A DNA stretch of 64,000 bases, taken from positions 62,001 to 126,000 of the forward strand of contig NZ_JTDV01000013.1 of NCBI RefSeq assembly GCF_000943555.1, written 5' to 3'. Below, piece after piece: positions 35,028 to 44,073 of this stretch. Position 1 is the stretch's first letter, and each line of letters opens with the position of its first letter. The notes below the pieces were generated by a model, which searched no databases, was not told the origin of the DNA, and was given only the letters and a program-made list of their open reading frames with translations. A program made the translations under genes and the position numbers. The stretch is from Neotamlana nanhaiensis. Its GTDB lineage: Bacteria; Bacteroidota; Bacteroidia; Flavobacteriales; Flavobacteriaceae.

Positions 35028-35906
35028 TTAGTAGTATAGCTGGTCGGTTTTTAAGTTTAAGAAGCGTTGGGTTGCAAAATGTGTACTTATCCAGGTAATT
35101 ACAACACCCAAAGCAAAAATAAATATAAATAAAAGCCCAATTAAAATAGGATTGCTTAATAGGTTTAGTTCGGCAAAGGTTTGGTTTAGGTAGTATAAAA
35201 CTATTGCCATACCAATTAAGGCTAAAACCGCGCCAATCATGCCCAAACGAATACTTTTCCAAACAAAAGGACGACGAATAAATTGTTTTGTAGCGCCTAC
35301 CATTTGCATGGTTTTTATAGTAAAACGTTTGGAGTAAACCGATAATCTAATAGAACTGTTTATAAGTAAAACGGCAATTACTGTAAAAATACCACTCACT
35401 AAAAGTACCCAAAAGCTTATTTTCTTTACGTTATCATTCATAAGGTTAACCAAATCGTTGTCGTAGCTTACTTCGTCTACAAAATTTTTGGTTAAAGCTT
35501 CAGTCGAAATTTTTTCAAGATGTTCCGTAGTTACAAAATCGGCTTTTAAATGCACATCTATAGAGTTTTGCAACGGGTTGTAGCCCACAAAATCCATGAA
35601 ATCTTCACCGTTTTGTGCTTTCATAAATTCGGCGGCTTGTTCTTTCGAGACGTATTCGGTGCTTTTAACATAATCGGCCATTGCCAAACTTTTTTCAAGT
35701 TGTTTGGTTTCGACTTCTTTAGCGTTGTCTTTTAAATAAATAGTAATAACAACTTGCTCTTTAAAATGATCGGATACTTTTTTAGCATTCAATACCAACA
35801 AACCCAATAATCCTACTAAAAATAATACTAAGGCAATACTTAATACTACCGAAAAGTAAGATGAAATTAAACGGCGTTTTTGGTGTTTCTCGAACGGTGA
35901 ACTCAT
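35028..35906 (-). CDS. ftsX: Cell division protein FtsX
   Basis: A 292-residue permease-like protein with four membrane helices and an extracytoplasmic loop after helix 1, the FtsX layout. FtsX works with the ATPase FtsE to activate peptidoglycan hydrolases at the division site. Typical stretches are VVITIYLKDNAKEVETKQLEKSL, YVSKEQAAEFMKAQNGEDFMDFVGYNPL and KTMQMVGATKQFIRRPF. ftsE is not next to it here, as is usual in this phylum. It is the first gene of the leftward block ftsX-DUF3098-uppP-truB. Confidence 0.94.
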   Translation of the reverse strand: MSSPFEKHQKRRLISSYFSVVLSIALVLFLVGLLGLLVLNAKKVSDHFKEQVVITIYLKDNAKEVETKQLEKSLAMADYVKSTEYVSKEQAAEFMKAQNGEDFMDFVGYNPLQNSIDVHLKADFVTTEHLEKISTEALTKNFVDEVSYDNDLVNLMNDNVKKISFWVLLVSGIFTVIAVLLINSSIRLSVYSKRFTIKTMQMVGATKQFIRRPFVWKSIRLGMIGAVLALIGMAIVLYYLNQTFAELNLLSNPILIGLLFIFIFALGVVITWISTHFATQRFLNLKTDQLYY

Positions 35907-36004
35907 AAAATGAACAAATTAATCGTGTAAAAATAAAAAACTAAACAACACAATAGTTGTAAAACATAGCTTTTAAAACAAAACGATGTCTATGTTAAAT
36001 TGTT

Positions 36005-36922
36005 TTATCTTATTTTTCCTTTTTTAGTACGACTCACAATATAGACACCAGCGGCTACAAGTATGCAACTAAAAATTTTAATCATATTAATATCTTTAGC
36101 GTATTCACTTTGCATAAAAATATAGGCTAAAATACTTACCAAAATAAAACTAACAACGGGTTGTAAATAAATATAACTACTGGTAATAGAGGGTGCTAAG
36201 TGTTTTAAGGCAAAAATATTAAATAAGTAAGCAAAAAATGTGGTGAACAATACTACATACCCAATGGTAAGGTAAGTATGTGTGGTAAATGCACTAAAAT
36301 TGGTGTTTATAAAATCGTGGTAGTTAAACGGAGATGCTAAAATAAAACCAAATAAAAATATCCAACTTGCCACGGTAACTGCATGGTATTTCTGCATTAG
36401 GGTTCTTGCAATTACTAAGTACAACCCATAGCTACAAGCATTAAAAAAGATGAATAAATTACCTAAAAACGAGCTCGTACCTTGAGCTTTATTTCCATAT
36501 AGAATAAGTACTACCGCGCCAATACCAGCAATAGTAATACCTAAAACTTTATTCATGGTAATTTTTTCTTTTAAAATTAAAAAGCTAAAAATGAGTACCA
36601 AAACAGGTGTTGCAGTTTGTATAATTGAGGCATCAATAGGAGAGGTTAAATTAATACCATGAAAAAATAACATTTGGTTTAAAGCACCACCAAATAAACC
36701 ACATAGTAGCAATCTAATAAAATCCTTTTTTTCAACGCGCTCGTTTATAAAAAGTAGTTTTACAAGCCAAAATAATATGGTACAACCAGCTAAACGAATA
36801 AAAACAAAAGCTGGAGGCGTAATTTTTTCGGGCATAATGCCTTTTGCAATAATATAATTCGCACCGTAAATAGCGTTTGCACCAATAAGTGCTAAATGCG
36901 CTTGGGTTGTTTTAGTTATCAA
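36005..36922 (-). CDS. EamA/DMT family transporter
   Basis: A 305-residue inner-membrane protein with ten predicted helices in two EamA repeats (about 10-140 and 155-290). ALIGANAIYGANYIIAKGIMP opens the first repeat, and LAPSITSSYIYLQPVVSFILV marks the second. Members export or import amino acids, nucleotide-sugars or other metabolites; the cargo cannot be told from sequence. It stands as a single leftward gene with its promoter in the 235-base divergent gap shared with leuS. Confidence 0.9.
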   Translation of the reverse strand: MITKTTQAHLALIGANAIYGANYIIAKGIMPEKITPPAFVFIRLAGCTILFWLVKLLFINERVEKKDFIRLLLCGLFGGALNQMLFFHGINLTSPIDASIIQTATPVLVLIFSFLILKEKITMNKVLGITIAGIGAVVLILYGNKAQGTSSFLGNLFIFFNACSYGLYLVIARTLMQKYHAVTVASWIFLFGFILASPFNYHDFINTNFSAFTTHTYLTIGYVVLFTTFFAYLFNIFALKHLAPSITSSYIYLQPVVSFILVSILAYIFMQSEYAKDINMIKIFSCILVAAGVYIVSRTKKGKIR

Positions 36923-37018
36923 ATGGACTTGTGTTTAGGTGGCGAAATTACAAATTGCTTTTGTAACAGGTTATTTTTACGCCATTAAAAATTCGTTAAT
37001 TAAATGTCTGTCTATTAA

Positions 37019-37050
37019 TTGGCTGTTTTTGGTTATAAAACGTAAATTTG
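37019..37050 (+). promoter_or_regulatory. leuS promoter (TTG - 21 - TAAATTTG)
   Basis: TAAATTTG at 37043-37050 fits the -7 consensus exactly, and TTG at 37019-37021 lies 21 bases upstream, within the usual range. Transcription would start near 37056, giving a leader of about 100 bases. Confidence 0.6.
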
Positions 37051-37061
37051 CGCTTTCAAAT

Positions 37062-37139
37062 TTGTCATTCTTAGTTATGCGTGCAAATCTGTTTAAATTT
37101 TAATAAATAATTTAAGGTTTGCATTCTTTGTAATGACAA
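37062..37139 (+). promoter_or_regulatory. Long imperfect hairpin in leuS leader
   Basis: TTGTCATT (37062-37069) pairs with AATGACAA (37132-37139), TGCAAA (37082-37087) with TTTGCA (37118-37123), and TTAAATT (37093-37099) with AATTTAA (37109-37115). Nearly the whole predicted leader folds into one arm. It may be a dispersed repeat (GTCATT...AATGAC ends are common in these genomes) or a leader with a regulatory role. Confidence 0.5.
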
Positions 37140-37157
37140 TATAATTTATAATCAAGG

Positions 37158-39971
37158 ATGAAATACAATTTCAACGACATTGAAGCCAAGTGGCAAAAAT
37201 ATTGGGCAGAAAACCAAACGTTTAAAGCAGAAAATAACAGCGAAAAACCAAAGTATTATGTGTTAGATATGTTTCCTTACCCAAGTGGTGCAGGCTTACA
37301 TGTTGGGCATCCGCTAGGTTATATCGCATCCGATATTTATGCGCGCTACAAACGCCATCAAGGGTTTAATGTATTGCATCCGCAAGGTTACGATTCGTTT
37401 GGGTTACCAGCAGAACAATATGCGATTCAAACTGGGCAGCATCCTGCAATTACTACCGAAGCGAATATAAAAACCTACCGTCGTCAGTTAGATCAAATTG
37501 GTTTTTCGTTCGATTGGAGCAGGGAAGTGCGCACCAGTAATCCAGAATATTACAAATGGACGCAGTGGATTTTCATTCAGCTTTTCGGGTCGTGGTATAA
37601 TATTGATGCTAATGCAGCTGAAGATATTATTGATTTAATGATCATTTTCGAAAACGAAGGAAATGCTAATGTTAACGCCGTTTGTGATGACGATGTTGAA
37701 ATTTTTACTGCTGAAGAGTGGAATGCTTTTGATGATATTAAAAAACAAAGCATTTTATTACAATACAGATTAACATATTTAGCCGAAACCGAAGTAAACT
37801 GGTGTCCTGCTTTAGGAACGGTTTTAGCTAATGATGAGATTGTAAATGGCGTTTCAGAACGTGGCGGACATCCAGTAGTGCGCAAGAAAATGACACAATG
37901 GAGCATGCGTATTTCGGCTTATGCAGAGCGCTTACTTCAAGGACTAGAAACGATTGATTGGACCGATTCGCTTAAAGAAAGTCAGCGTAACTGGATAGGT
38001 AAATCTGTTGGAGCGCAAGTAGAATTCAGAATTCAGAATTCAGAATCCAGAATTTCTGTATTCACCACCCGCCCCGACACCATTTTTGGCGTAAGTTTCA
38101 TGACCTTGGCGCCAGAACACGATTTAGTATTACAAATTACAACCCCAGAGCAAAAAGCCGAGGTTGAAGCCTATATTGAAGCTACTGCAAAACGTAGCGA
38201 GCGCGAACGTATGGCCGATGTTAAAACCATTTCGGGTGTGTTTACAGGGGCTTATGCAGAGCATCCGTTTACCAAAGCTCCTATTCCAATCTGGATTGGC
38301 GATTACGTACTTGCCGGTTATGGCACAGGAGCTGTTATGGCAGTGCCATGTGGCGATCAGCGTGATTACGATTTTGCAAAGCATTTCAACATTGCAATTC
38401 CAAATATTTTTGAAGGCGTCGATATTAGCGAAGAAGCCTTTGCCGATAAAGACAAAACCGTTATTGCGAACAGCGATTTCCTTAACGGATTAAACTATAA
38501 AAAAGCTACCAAACGTGCTATTTTCGAACTAGAGCAAATTGGTCAAGGACAAGGAAAAACCAATTACCGCCTGCGCGATGCCGTATTTAGTCGTCAGCGT
38601 TATTGGGGCGAACCTTTCCCGGTGTATTATGTTGATGGTATGCCACGCATGATTGATGAAGCGCATTTACCAATTCAATTACCAGAAGTAGAAAAGTATT
38701 TGCCAACCGAAACTGGCGAGCCGCCATTAGGAAATGCCAATGTTTGGGCTTGGTGTACAGAAACCAATGCGGTTGTAGCGAACGACAAAATAAACAATAC
38801 AACTGTGTTTTCTTTAGAGCTTAACACCATGCCAGGGTGGGCAGGAAGTTCGTGGTATTTTAACCGCTACATGGATGCAGGCAACACCGAAGCCTTTGCA
38901 AGCAAAGAAGCCTTAAATTATTGGAAAGATGTCGATTTATACATTGGCGGAAGCGAGCACGCAACAGGTCACTTATTATACGCACGTTTTTGGCAAAAGT
39001 TTTTATTCGATAAAGGTTTTGTGCCAGTTGATGAGTTTGCGAAAAAACTGATTAACCAAGGAATGATTTTGGGGACGAGTGCTTTTGTTTATCGTGTTGA
39101 AGGTGAAAATAAGTTCTTGTCAAAAGGATTGATTGAAGGAGAAAAGGTTCAACCAATTCATGCCGATGTGTCTTTTATAAATTCCTCTGATGAATTAGAT
39201 GTTGAAGCGTTTAAAAATTGGCGTGCTGAATTTAAAGATGCCGAATTTGTTTTAGAAGATGGTGTTTATAAAGTAGGTCGCGATGTTGAAAAAATGTCGA
39301 AATCGAAATACAACGTTGTAAACCCTGATGATATTGTTGCCGATTATGGTGCCGATAGTTTACGTCTTTACGAAATGTTTTTAGGGCCTTTAGAACAGTA
39401 CAAACCATGGAATTCTGCGGGTATTACAGGTGTGCACAATTTCTTAAAAAAACTTTGGAAACTTTATGCAGACGATAACGGATTAAAAGTTACCGATGCA
39501 GAACCAACAAAAGACAACCTTAAAACGCTACACAAAACCATTAAAAAGGTACAAGAAGATATCGAGAACTTTTCATTCAATACATCGGTGTCTACCTTTA
39601 TGATTGCTGTTAACGAATTAACGCAGCAAAAGTGTACAAGCAAAGCTATTTTAGAACCCTTATTGGTTTTAATTTCACCTTATGCGCCGCATATTGCCGA
39701 AGAATTATGGAGTCAGTTAGGAAATAGTGCATCTATTTCTACTGCAGCGTTTCCAGTATTCGATGAAAGTCATTTGGTAGAAAGTAGCAAAAATTACCCA
39801 ATTTCGTTTAATGGTAAAATGCGTTTTACGCTCGAGTTACCTATGGATATGAGTAAAGACGAGATTGAAAAAACCGTTATGGCTCACGAAAAAACGCAAG
39901 AGCAATTGGCAGGCAGAACACCTAAAAAAGTGATTGTGGTTCCTGGTAAAATTGTAAATATAGTTGGGTAA
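37158..39971 (+). CDS. leuS: Leucyl-tRNA synthetase
   Basis: A 937-residue class I synthetase that charges tRNA-Leu. The HIGH motif is HVGH (residues 48-51) in PYPSGAGLHVGHPLGY, and KMSKS is at 712-716. The CP1 editing domain (about 225-430) has VFTTRPDTIFGVSFM and GTGAVMAVPCGDQRDYDF with the Asp that stops Leu hydrolysis. The phylum-specific insert before NWCP is present. Odd feature: residues 289-299 (EFRIQNSESRI) are encoded by five tandem copies of a 7-base unit related to GAATTCA, in the editing domain just before the TTRPD strand. The reading frame is open throughout, and the stretch is about as long as in other LeuS. Confidence 0.98.
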   Translation: MKYNFNDIEAKWQKYWAENQTFKAENNSEKPKYYVLDMFPYPSGAGLHVGHPLGYIASDIYARYKRHQGFNVLHPQGYDSFGLPAEQYAIQTGQHPAITTEANIKTYRRQLDQIGFSFDWSREVRTSNPEYYKWTQWIFIQLFGSWYNIDANAAEDIIDLMIIFENEGNANVNAVCDDDVEIFTAEEWNAFDDIKKQSILLQYRLTYLAETEVNWCPALGTVLANDEIVNGVSERGGHPVVRKKMTQWSMRISAYAERLLQGLETIDWTDSLKESQRNWIGKSVGAQVEFRIQNSESRISVFTTRPDTIFGVSFMTLAPEHDLVLQITTPEQKAEVEAYIEATAKRSERERMADVKTISGVFTGAYAEHPFTKAPIPIWIGDYVLAGYGTGAVMAVPCGDQRDYDFAKHFNIAIPNIFEGVDISEEAFADKDKTVIANSDFLNGLNYKKATKRAIFELEQIGQGQGKTNYRLRDAVFSRQRYWGEPFPVYYVDGMPRMIDEAHLPIQLPEVEKYLPTETGEPPLGNANVWAWCTETNAVVANDKINNTTVFSLELNTMPGWAGSSWYFNRYMDAGNTEAFASKEALNYWKDVDLYIGGSEHATGHLLYARFWQKFLFDKGFVPVDEFAKKLINQGMILGTSAFVYRVEGENKFLSKGLIEGEKVQPIHADVSFINSSDELDVEAFKNWRAEFKDAEFVLEDGVYKVGRDVEKMSKSKYNVVNPDDIVADYGADSLRLYEMFLGPLEQYKPWNSAGITGVHNFLKKLWKLYADDNGLKVTDAEPTKDNLKTLHKTIKKVQEDIENFSFNTSVSTFMIAVNELTQQKCTSKAILEPLLVLISPYAPHIAEELWSQLGNSASISTAAFPVFDESHLVESSKNYPISFNGKMRFTLELPMDMSKDEIEKTVMAHEKTQEQLAGRTPKKVIVVPGKIVNIVG
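38022..38056 (+). repeat. Tandem 7-bp repeat inside leuS
   Basis: Three exact GAATTCA units (38022-38042) are followed by GAATCCA and GAATTTC. Because 21 bases equal 7 codons, the frame is kept. The stretch shares GAATTCAGAATT with the palindrome in TPP riboswitch 1 (14318-14353). Confidence 0.9.
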
Positions 39972-39997
39972 ACTATAAGTTGTTTGGTAATTAGTAA

Positions 39998-40098
39998 GCG
40001 CGTTAGGGATTGAAGCGACATCCTTTTTTGAAGTATGAGAAAAAGATAAAGCGTAAAGCCTGACACCGATACCGACTTTTCGGGGCGGTGTAACGCCC
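39998..40098. repeat. Dispersed TAACGC-end repeat, copy 2
   Basis: Begins GCGCGTTAGGGATTGAAGCG and ends GGGCGGTGTAACGCCC, with an internal ACCG...CGGGGCGGT pairing near 40066-40088. It lies between leuS and the SemiSWEET gene. It shares both ends with copies at 19030, 49640 and 52022. Confidence 0.75.
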
Positions 40099-40117
40099 AA
40101 ATTATAACTAATTTTTT

Positions 40118-40369
40118 ATGGAAATTGTTGGTTTTATAGCAGCATGCTTAACAACAGCAGCCTTTTTGCCTCAGGTATACAAAACTTGGAAAACCAAAGA
40201 TGTATCGAGCTTGTCTTTGCCCATGTTGGTAATGTTTTTTGTAGGTATTTGTTTGTGGTTAATTTATGGGGTTTACAAAGAAAGTCCGTCGATGATTTGT
40301 GCTAATGCTATTACTATTGTGTCTGCAATAATGCTTATTTATTTTAAACTTAAATACCAAAAACAGTAA
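40118..40369 (+). CDS. SemiSWEET family sugar transporter
   Basis: An 83-residue membrane protein with three helices, one half of a SWEET sugar carrier; two copies form a working transporter. The PQ-loop Pro18-Gln19 is in LTTAAFLPQVYKTWKTKDVSSLS, and the second signature FFVGICLWLIYGVY with the Asn-rich NAITIVSAIMLIYF is in helix 3. SemiSWEETs move glucose or sucrose down a gradient. No sugar genes lie next to it; it is between leuS and a zinc peptidase. Small but a firm family call. Confidence 0.92.
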   Translation: MEIVGFIAACLTTAAFLPQVYKTWKTKDVSSLSLPMLVMFFVGICLWLIYGVYKESPSMICANAITIVSAIMLIYFKLKYQKQ

Positions 40370-40406
40370 TTAAAACTGACAAACTTTCACACCAAAAATT
40401 TGGCTT

Positions 40407-40414
40407 TATTTTTG
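40407..40414 (+). promoter_or_regulatory. TAnnTTTG element before zinc peptidase gene
   Basis: TATTTTTG fits the -7 consensus and lies 37 bases before the start codon, in the gap after the SemiSWEET gene. No -33 TTG was found at the normal distance. Confidence 0.4.
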
Positions 40415-40450
40415 CTATATTTATTATATCAATTTTTAAAAAATTAAAAG

Positions 40451-41146
40451 ATGTTAGGATATTATATATTAATAGGAGCGATTGCCTTAGTAAGTTGGTT
40501 GGTAAGCAATACGCTAAAACGAAAATTTGATAAATACTCTAAAACGCCATTACGAAATGGAATGAGTGGTGCCGAAATTGCCGAAAAAATGTTGACAGAT
40601 CATGGTATTTATGATGTTGAGGTTATTTCTACACCTGGGCGTTTAACTGACCATTACAACCCAAAGAATAAAACTGTAAATTTAAGTCAGGCGGTTTATA
40701 ACCAACGTAATGCCGCTGCGGCAGCCGTAGCAGCTCACGAATGTGGACATGCTGTACAACATGCGCAAGCGTATAGTGCTTTAAAAATGCGTTCGGCTTT
40801 AGTGCCTGTGGTGTCGGTTACTTCGGGTATGTCGCAATGGTTGGTTATTGGTGGGCTTATTTTAGGAGCAGCATCGGGTTCTAGTTTAGGGTTTTTAGTG
40901 GCTGTTTTAGGCCTTGTTTTTATGGGTGCAGCAACCTTATTTAGTTTTATTACGTTACCTGTTGAGTACGATGCTAGTAATCGTGCATTGGCTTGGTTAA
41001 AAAATAAAAATATGGTGACACCAGAAGAATACAAAGGATCGGAAGATGCTTTAAAATGGGCCGCTAGAACCTATTTAGTAGCTGCTATTGGTGCTTTAGC
41101 CTCGTTATTATATTGGGCGATGCAAGTATTTGGCGGTCGCGATTAA
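40451..41146 (+). CDS. Membrane zinc metallopeptidase (YugP-like)
   Basis: A 231-residue neutral zinc metallopeptidase of the Zn_peptidase_2 family, related to Bacillus YugP. The zinc site is HECGH (residues 96-100) in AAHECGHAVQHAQ, preceded by the conserved LTDHYNPKNKTVNLSQAVYNQRN. Helices near 5-15, 120-165 and 205-225 anchor it in the membrane. The substrate is unknown; envelope protein turnover is likely. It is followed by the hairpin element B, which may terminate its transcript. Confidence 0.93.
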   Translation: MLGYYILIGAIALVSWLVSNTLKRKFDKYSKTPLRNGMSGAEIAEKMLTDHGIYDVEVISTPGRLTDHYNPKNKTVNLSQAVYNQRNAAAAAVAAHECGHAVQHAQAYSALKMRSALVPVVSVTSGMSQWLVIGGLILGAASGSSLGFLVAVLGLVFMGAATLFSFITLPVEYDASNRALAWLKNKNMVTPEEYKGSEDALKWAARTYLVAAIGALASLLYWAMQVFGGRD

Positions 41147-41168
41147 TGTATTAAATATTTAGAATAAT

Positions 41169-41298
41169 AGGTTGTTTTAGAAGTTTTAGTTGTGTTAATC
41201 TGAACGTGTTTTAGATTCTTGAAACTACTGTAAATCTGATTAAATGAGATCCTGAAACAAGTTCAGGACAACAGATTTTCTAACTTCTAAAACAACCT
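41169..41298. repeat. ~130-bp hairpin element, copy B (MITE-like)
   Basis: Perfect 17-base terminal inverted repeats: AGGTTGTTTTAGAAGTT (41169-41185) and its complement at 41282-41298, followed by CTTTTTTTTT. Internally CTGAAACAAGTTCAG (41253-41267 region) is shared exactly with copy A at 28036-28167. The T-tract at the right end suggests terminator activity for the zinc peptidase transcript. Confidence 0.85.
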
Positions 41299-41327
41299 CT
41301 TTTTTTTTAAAAACAGCAACTATTTTC

Positions 41328-43100
41328 ATGCAAAATCCACTAGAATATTATAAAAAGCAAAGCGAAATTTATGCCGATAAAACCAAGCAAATTACAAGCA
41401 AGTTACGTTGGTTTAGTTTGTTACGACTTTCGGTTTTTGTGTTAACTGGCTTTGGGGCTTATGCAATGCGTTCGCAATGGCAAGTGGCAGTTATTATAGC
41501 GGTTATTGGTTTAGCTGTGTTTGGGTTTTTACTTTCAAAATACACCGATTTAAAAACGCAAAAAGCCATAAATAAAAATTTGAAAGCTATAAATGATGAT
41601 GAACTTAAAATTGCAGCTGGCGATTTTTATAATCGAAACAATGGCGAGCAGTTTCAAGATCCTGCGCATGTTTATAGTTTAGATATTGATTTGTTTGGTC
41701 GCGGATCGTTTTTTCAGTTTATAAACCGAACAACCATTGCCGAAGGTGCGCAAAAACTAGCCAATGCCTTAAAAGCAAATGATATTTCAAACATTAGCGA
41801 CAGGCAGGAAGCCATAAAAGCACTTAGCGAACAACCCAAATGGCGCCAGTTGTACAGCGCAACCTCAAGCTTAGTAGAAGTTGAAACACCCGCACTTAAA
41901 ATAATTAATTGGCTAAAACACTATAAACCTTTTACATCGGTTTTTACTAAATGGTTACCACTGGTGTTCACGGTTTTATCATTATTAATTTTTGGGTTAA
42001 TTATTTCTGGAGTAATATCTAGCTTAGGTATTATTGGATATTGGTTGGTTTTTGGCTTAGGAATTACGGGCGTTTATTTAAAGAAAATTAATGTTTTAGC
42101 AAGTAACACTGATAAAATAAGAGATACGTTTAGGCAATATGCAACTCTTCTCAAATTAATTGAAGAAGCATCTTTTACTTCAAGATTACTTCAGGAAAAA
42201 CAACAATTAATTAAATCGAATAATCAAAAGGCTTCCGAAGTTTTCAAACGTTTTTCAAAAGCTTTAGATGCGCTTGATAATCGTAATAATTTAATTGGTG
42301 CCATTTTTGGAAATGGGTTCTTTTTAAACGATTTAAAAAACGCTTATAAAATTGAACAATGGATTAAAACACACGGTACTAAAGTTGAAGATTGGTTTGA
42401 GGTGGTTTCGTTTTTTGATGCTTACAATAGTTTGGGTAATTATGTGTTTAATCACCCAGAGTTTGTGTTTCCAGATATTGTAAAATCGGAAGCTGTTATA
42501 AAAGCTGAAGGTTTGGGACACCCATTACTCGATAAAAATAAACGTGTAGATAGCGATTTAAGCTTAAATAACGAACAGTTTTTTATTGTTACTGGAGCAA
42601 ATATGGCAGGGAAAAGTACCTTTTTACGAACCGTTTCGTTACATATTGTTATGGCAAATGTTGGTTTGCCTGTTTGCGCAAAATCTAGTAAATATGCGCC
42701 TGTAAAATTAATAACAAGCATGCGAACTACCGATTCGTTAACCGATGATAGTTCGTATTTCTTTTCAGAATTAACACGCTTAAAATACATTGTTGAAACT
42801 ATTAAAAAAGAGCCCTATTTTATAATACTTGATGAAATTTTAAAAGGAACAAACAGCACCGATAAGGCTATTGGCTCGCGTAAATTTGTTGAAAAACTAG
42901 TAGCTACCAATGCCACAGGAATTATAGCGACGCACGATTTAAGTTTGTGTGAATTGGAAAATGAACTTCCAGAAATAAAAAACTATTATTTTGATGCCGA
43001 AATAGTAAACGATGAATTGTATTTCGATTATAAATTGAAGCAAGGCATTTGCCAAAATATGAATGCTTCCTTTTTGTTAAAAAAAATGGAGATTGTTTAA
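41328..43100 (+). CDS. Membrane-anchored MutS-like ATPase
   Basis: A 590-residue protein whose C-terminal third is a MutS-type ABC ATPase: Walker A GANMAGKST (residues 423-431), FLRTVSLHIVMANVGLPVCA, then the signature-like TDSLTDDSSYFFSELTRLK, Walker B YFIILDEILKGTNSTD and the switch His in IIATHDLSLCELE. Before it is a shortened MutS core (about 255-420). The mismatch-reading domain is absent. Instead the N-terminal 250 residues carry hydrophobic segments at about 28-70 and 203-247, so it should sit in the inner membrane with its ATPase in the cytoplasm. This type occurs across Bacteroidota, with no known function. Not a canonical mismatch-repair protein. Confidence 0.9.
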   Translation: MQNPLEYYKKQSEIYADKTKQITSKLRWFSLLRLSVFVLTGFGAYAMRSQWQVAVIIAVIGLAVFGFLLSKYTDLKTQKAINKNLKAINDDELKIAAGDFYNRNNGEQFQDPAHVYSLDIDLFGRGSFFQFINRTTIAEGAQKLANALKANDISNISDRQEAIKALSEQPKWRQLYSATSSLVEVETPALKIINWLKHYKPFTSVFTKWLPLVFTVLSLLIFGLIISGVISSLGIIGYWLVFGLGITGVYLKKINVLASNTDKIRDTFRQYATLLKLIEEASFTSRLLQEKQQLIKSNNQKASEVFKRFSKALDALDNRNNLIGAIFGNGFFLNDLKNAYKIEQWIKTHGTKVEDWFEVVSFFDAYNSLGNYVFNHPEFVFPDIVKSEAVIKAEGLGHPLLDKNKRVDSDLSLNNEQFFIVTGANMAGKSTFLRTVSLHIVMANVGLPVCAKSSKYAPVKLITSMRTTDSLTDDSSYFFSELTRLKYIVETIKKEPYFIILDEILKGTNSTDKAIGSRKFVEKLVATNATGIIATHDLSLCELENELPEIKNYYFDAEIVNDELYFDYKLKQGICQNMNASFLLKKMEIV

Positions 43101-43182
43101 CTTGCTCACCTAGAGTTAATAAAGTTTGGTCGATACATAATTTCTATTTACCGAAAGTTATAAATTATTGAATATCATTAGG

Positions 43183-44073
43183 TTAGTTTTGCTTTAAATT
43201 AATCTTATTTATCATTTTAAGGGCATTTTCATCATCGGGAACTAAACTCAATACTTTGTAATAATTTTTTAAGGCTTCGGTGTAATTTTCGGTTTTAAAA
43301 TAGGCTTCACCTAAACTGTCGAATACATTGTATTTATAAGGAAAAATTTTTGTGTTAAGCTCGAATATAAATAGTGCTTTTTCGGTTTGGTTCGATCGTA
43401 AAAGCGAATAGCCATAAGTGTTAAGCTCTCTGCTGCCTTTAACAAATTCAGCTATTCTAGGTATTAAAACTGGCGCTTCAAGTTTTAAACTGTCTATGCT
43501 TTTTGTTTGTAAAATTTGATCCATAAAATTCGCAACAAAGTAATTAGAACGATATTTGTTTTCTAGTGTTATGTTGTAAATATCGCGTTCAAAAGTTTCA
43601 ACGGGTAATTCAACAATTCTGTTTACTTCTTTGCCATTTTTATAAAAAATAAAGGTTGGTACTCGGTGAATGTTTAAACCTTTTTCTTCATGGTTTGGGC
43701 TTTGTTTATAAGCATCTTCGGTGTTGTTAAGGGCAAAAACCTGTAAGTTGTTTTCTGGAAATTTCGCAGCTTCTAAAACTTTATAAAATCGAGGCACTTC
43801 ACGTTTGCTATCACCGCACCAAGTACCTAAAAATACTTTAATTTGGTAGGTGTTTAAGCTATCTTTTAGCTTTTTAATAAGGGATTTGTTAGCTACATAA
43901 TCGTTGTAGTTTTTGTTAAACCAAGTGCCAAAACTGTTTTGCGTTAATCCGGTTTTGTTAATTTCGCCTAGTAAAACTTCTTTTCCTTTTTCGGTAATAA
44001 TCAACTGATTTAGATCTTGAGAAAAATTTAGTTGAAGACAAATTAAAAATATAAAAGTAACTGTTCGTTTCAT
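43183..44073 (-). CDS. Secreted thioredoxin-like protein with TPR tail
   Basis: A 296-residue protein with a signal peptide (about 1-18, ending NFSQ). A thioredoxin-like domain (about 75-175) has FLGTWCGDSKREVPRF with a single Cys86 in place of CxxC, and the cis-Pro strand HRVPTFIFYKNGKEV. The C-terminal 60 residues (ALFIFELNTKIFPYKYNVFDSLGEAYFKTENYTEALKNYYKVL; positions about 233-283) form TPR-like helices. It acts in the periplasm or outside. The WCGD motif is shared with the cytoplasmic protein at 31873. Role unknown; a substrate-binding or chaperone task fits a one-Cys site. Confidence 0.85.
   Translation of the reverse strand: MKRTVTFIFLICLQLNFSQDLNQLIITEKGKEVLLGEINKTGLTQNSFGTWFNKNYNDYVANKSLIKKLKDSLNTYQIKVFLGTWCGDSKREVPRFYKVLEAAKFPENNLQVFALNNTEDAYKQSPNHEEKGLNIHRVPTFIFYKNGKEVNRIVELPVETFERDIYNITLENKYRSNYFVANFMDQILQTKSIDSLKLEAPVLIPRIAEFVKGSRELNTYGYSLLRSNQTEKALFIFELNTKIFPYKYNVFDSLGEAYFKTENYTEALKNYYKVLSLVPDDENALKMINKINLKQN

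Noticed and set aside
38022-38056. A frameshift or pseudogene of leuS caused by the tandem repeat
   Set aside because: The reading frame stays open and all catalytic motifs on both sides are intact.
38164-38493. A 109-residue reading frame inside leuS on the same strand
   Set aside because: It is an out-of-frame shadow of the certain leuS gene with no known family pattern.
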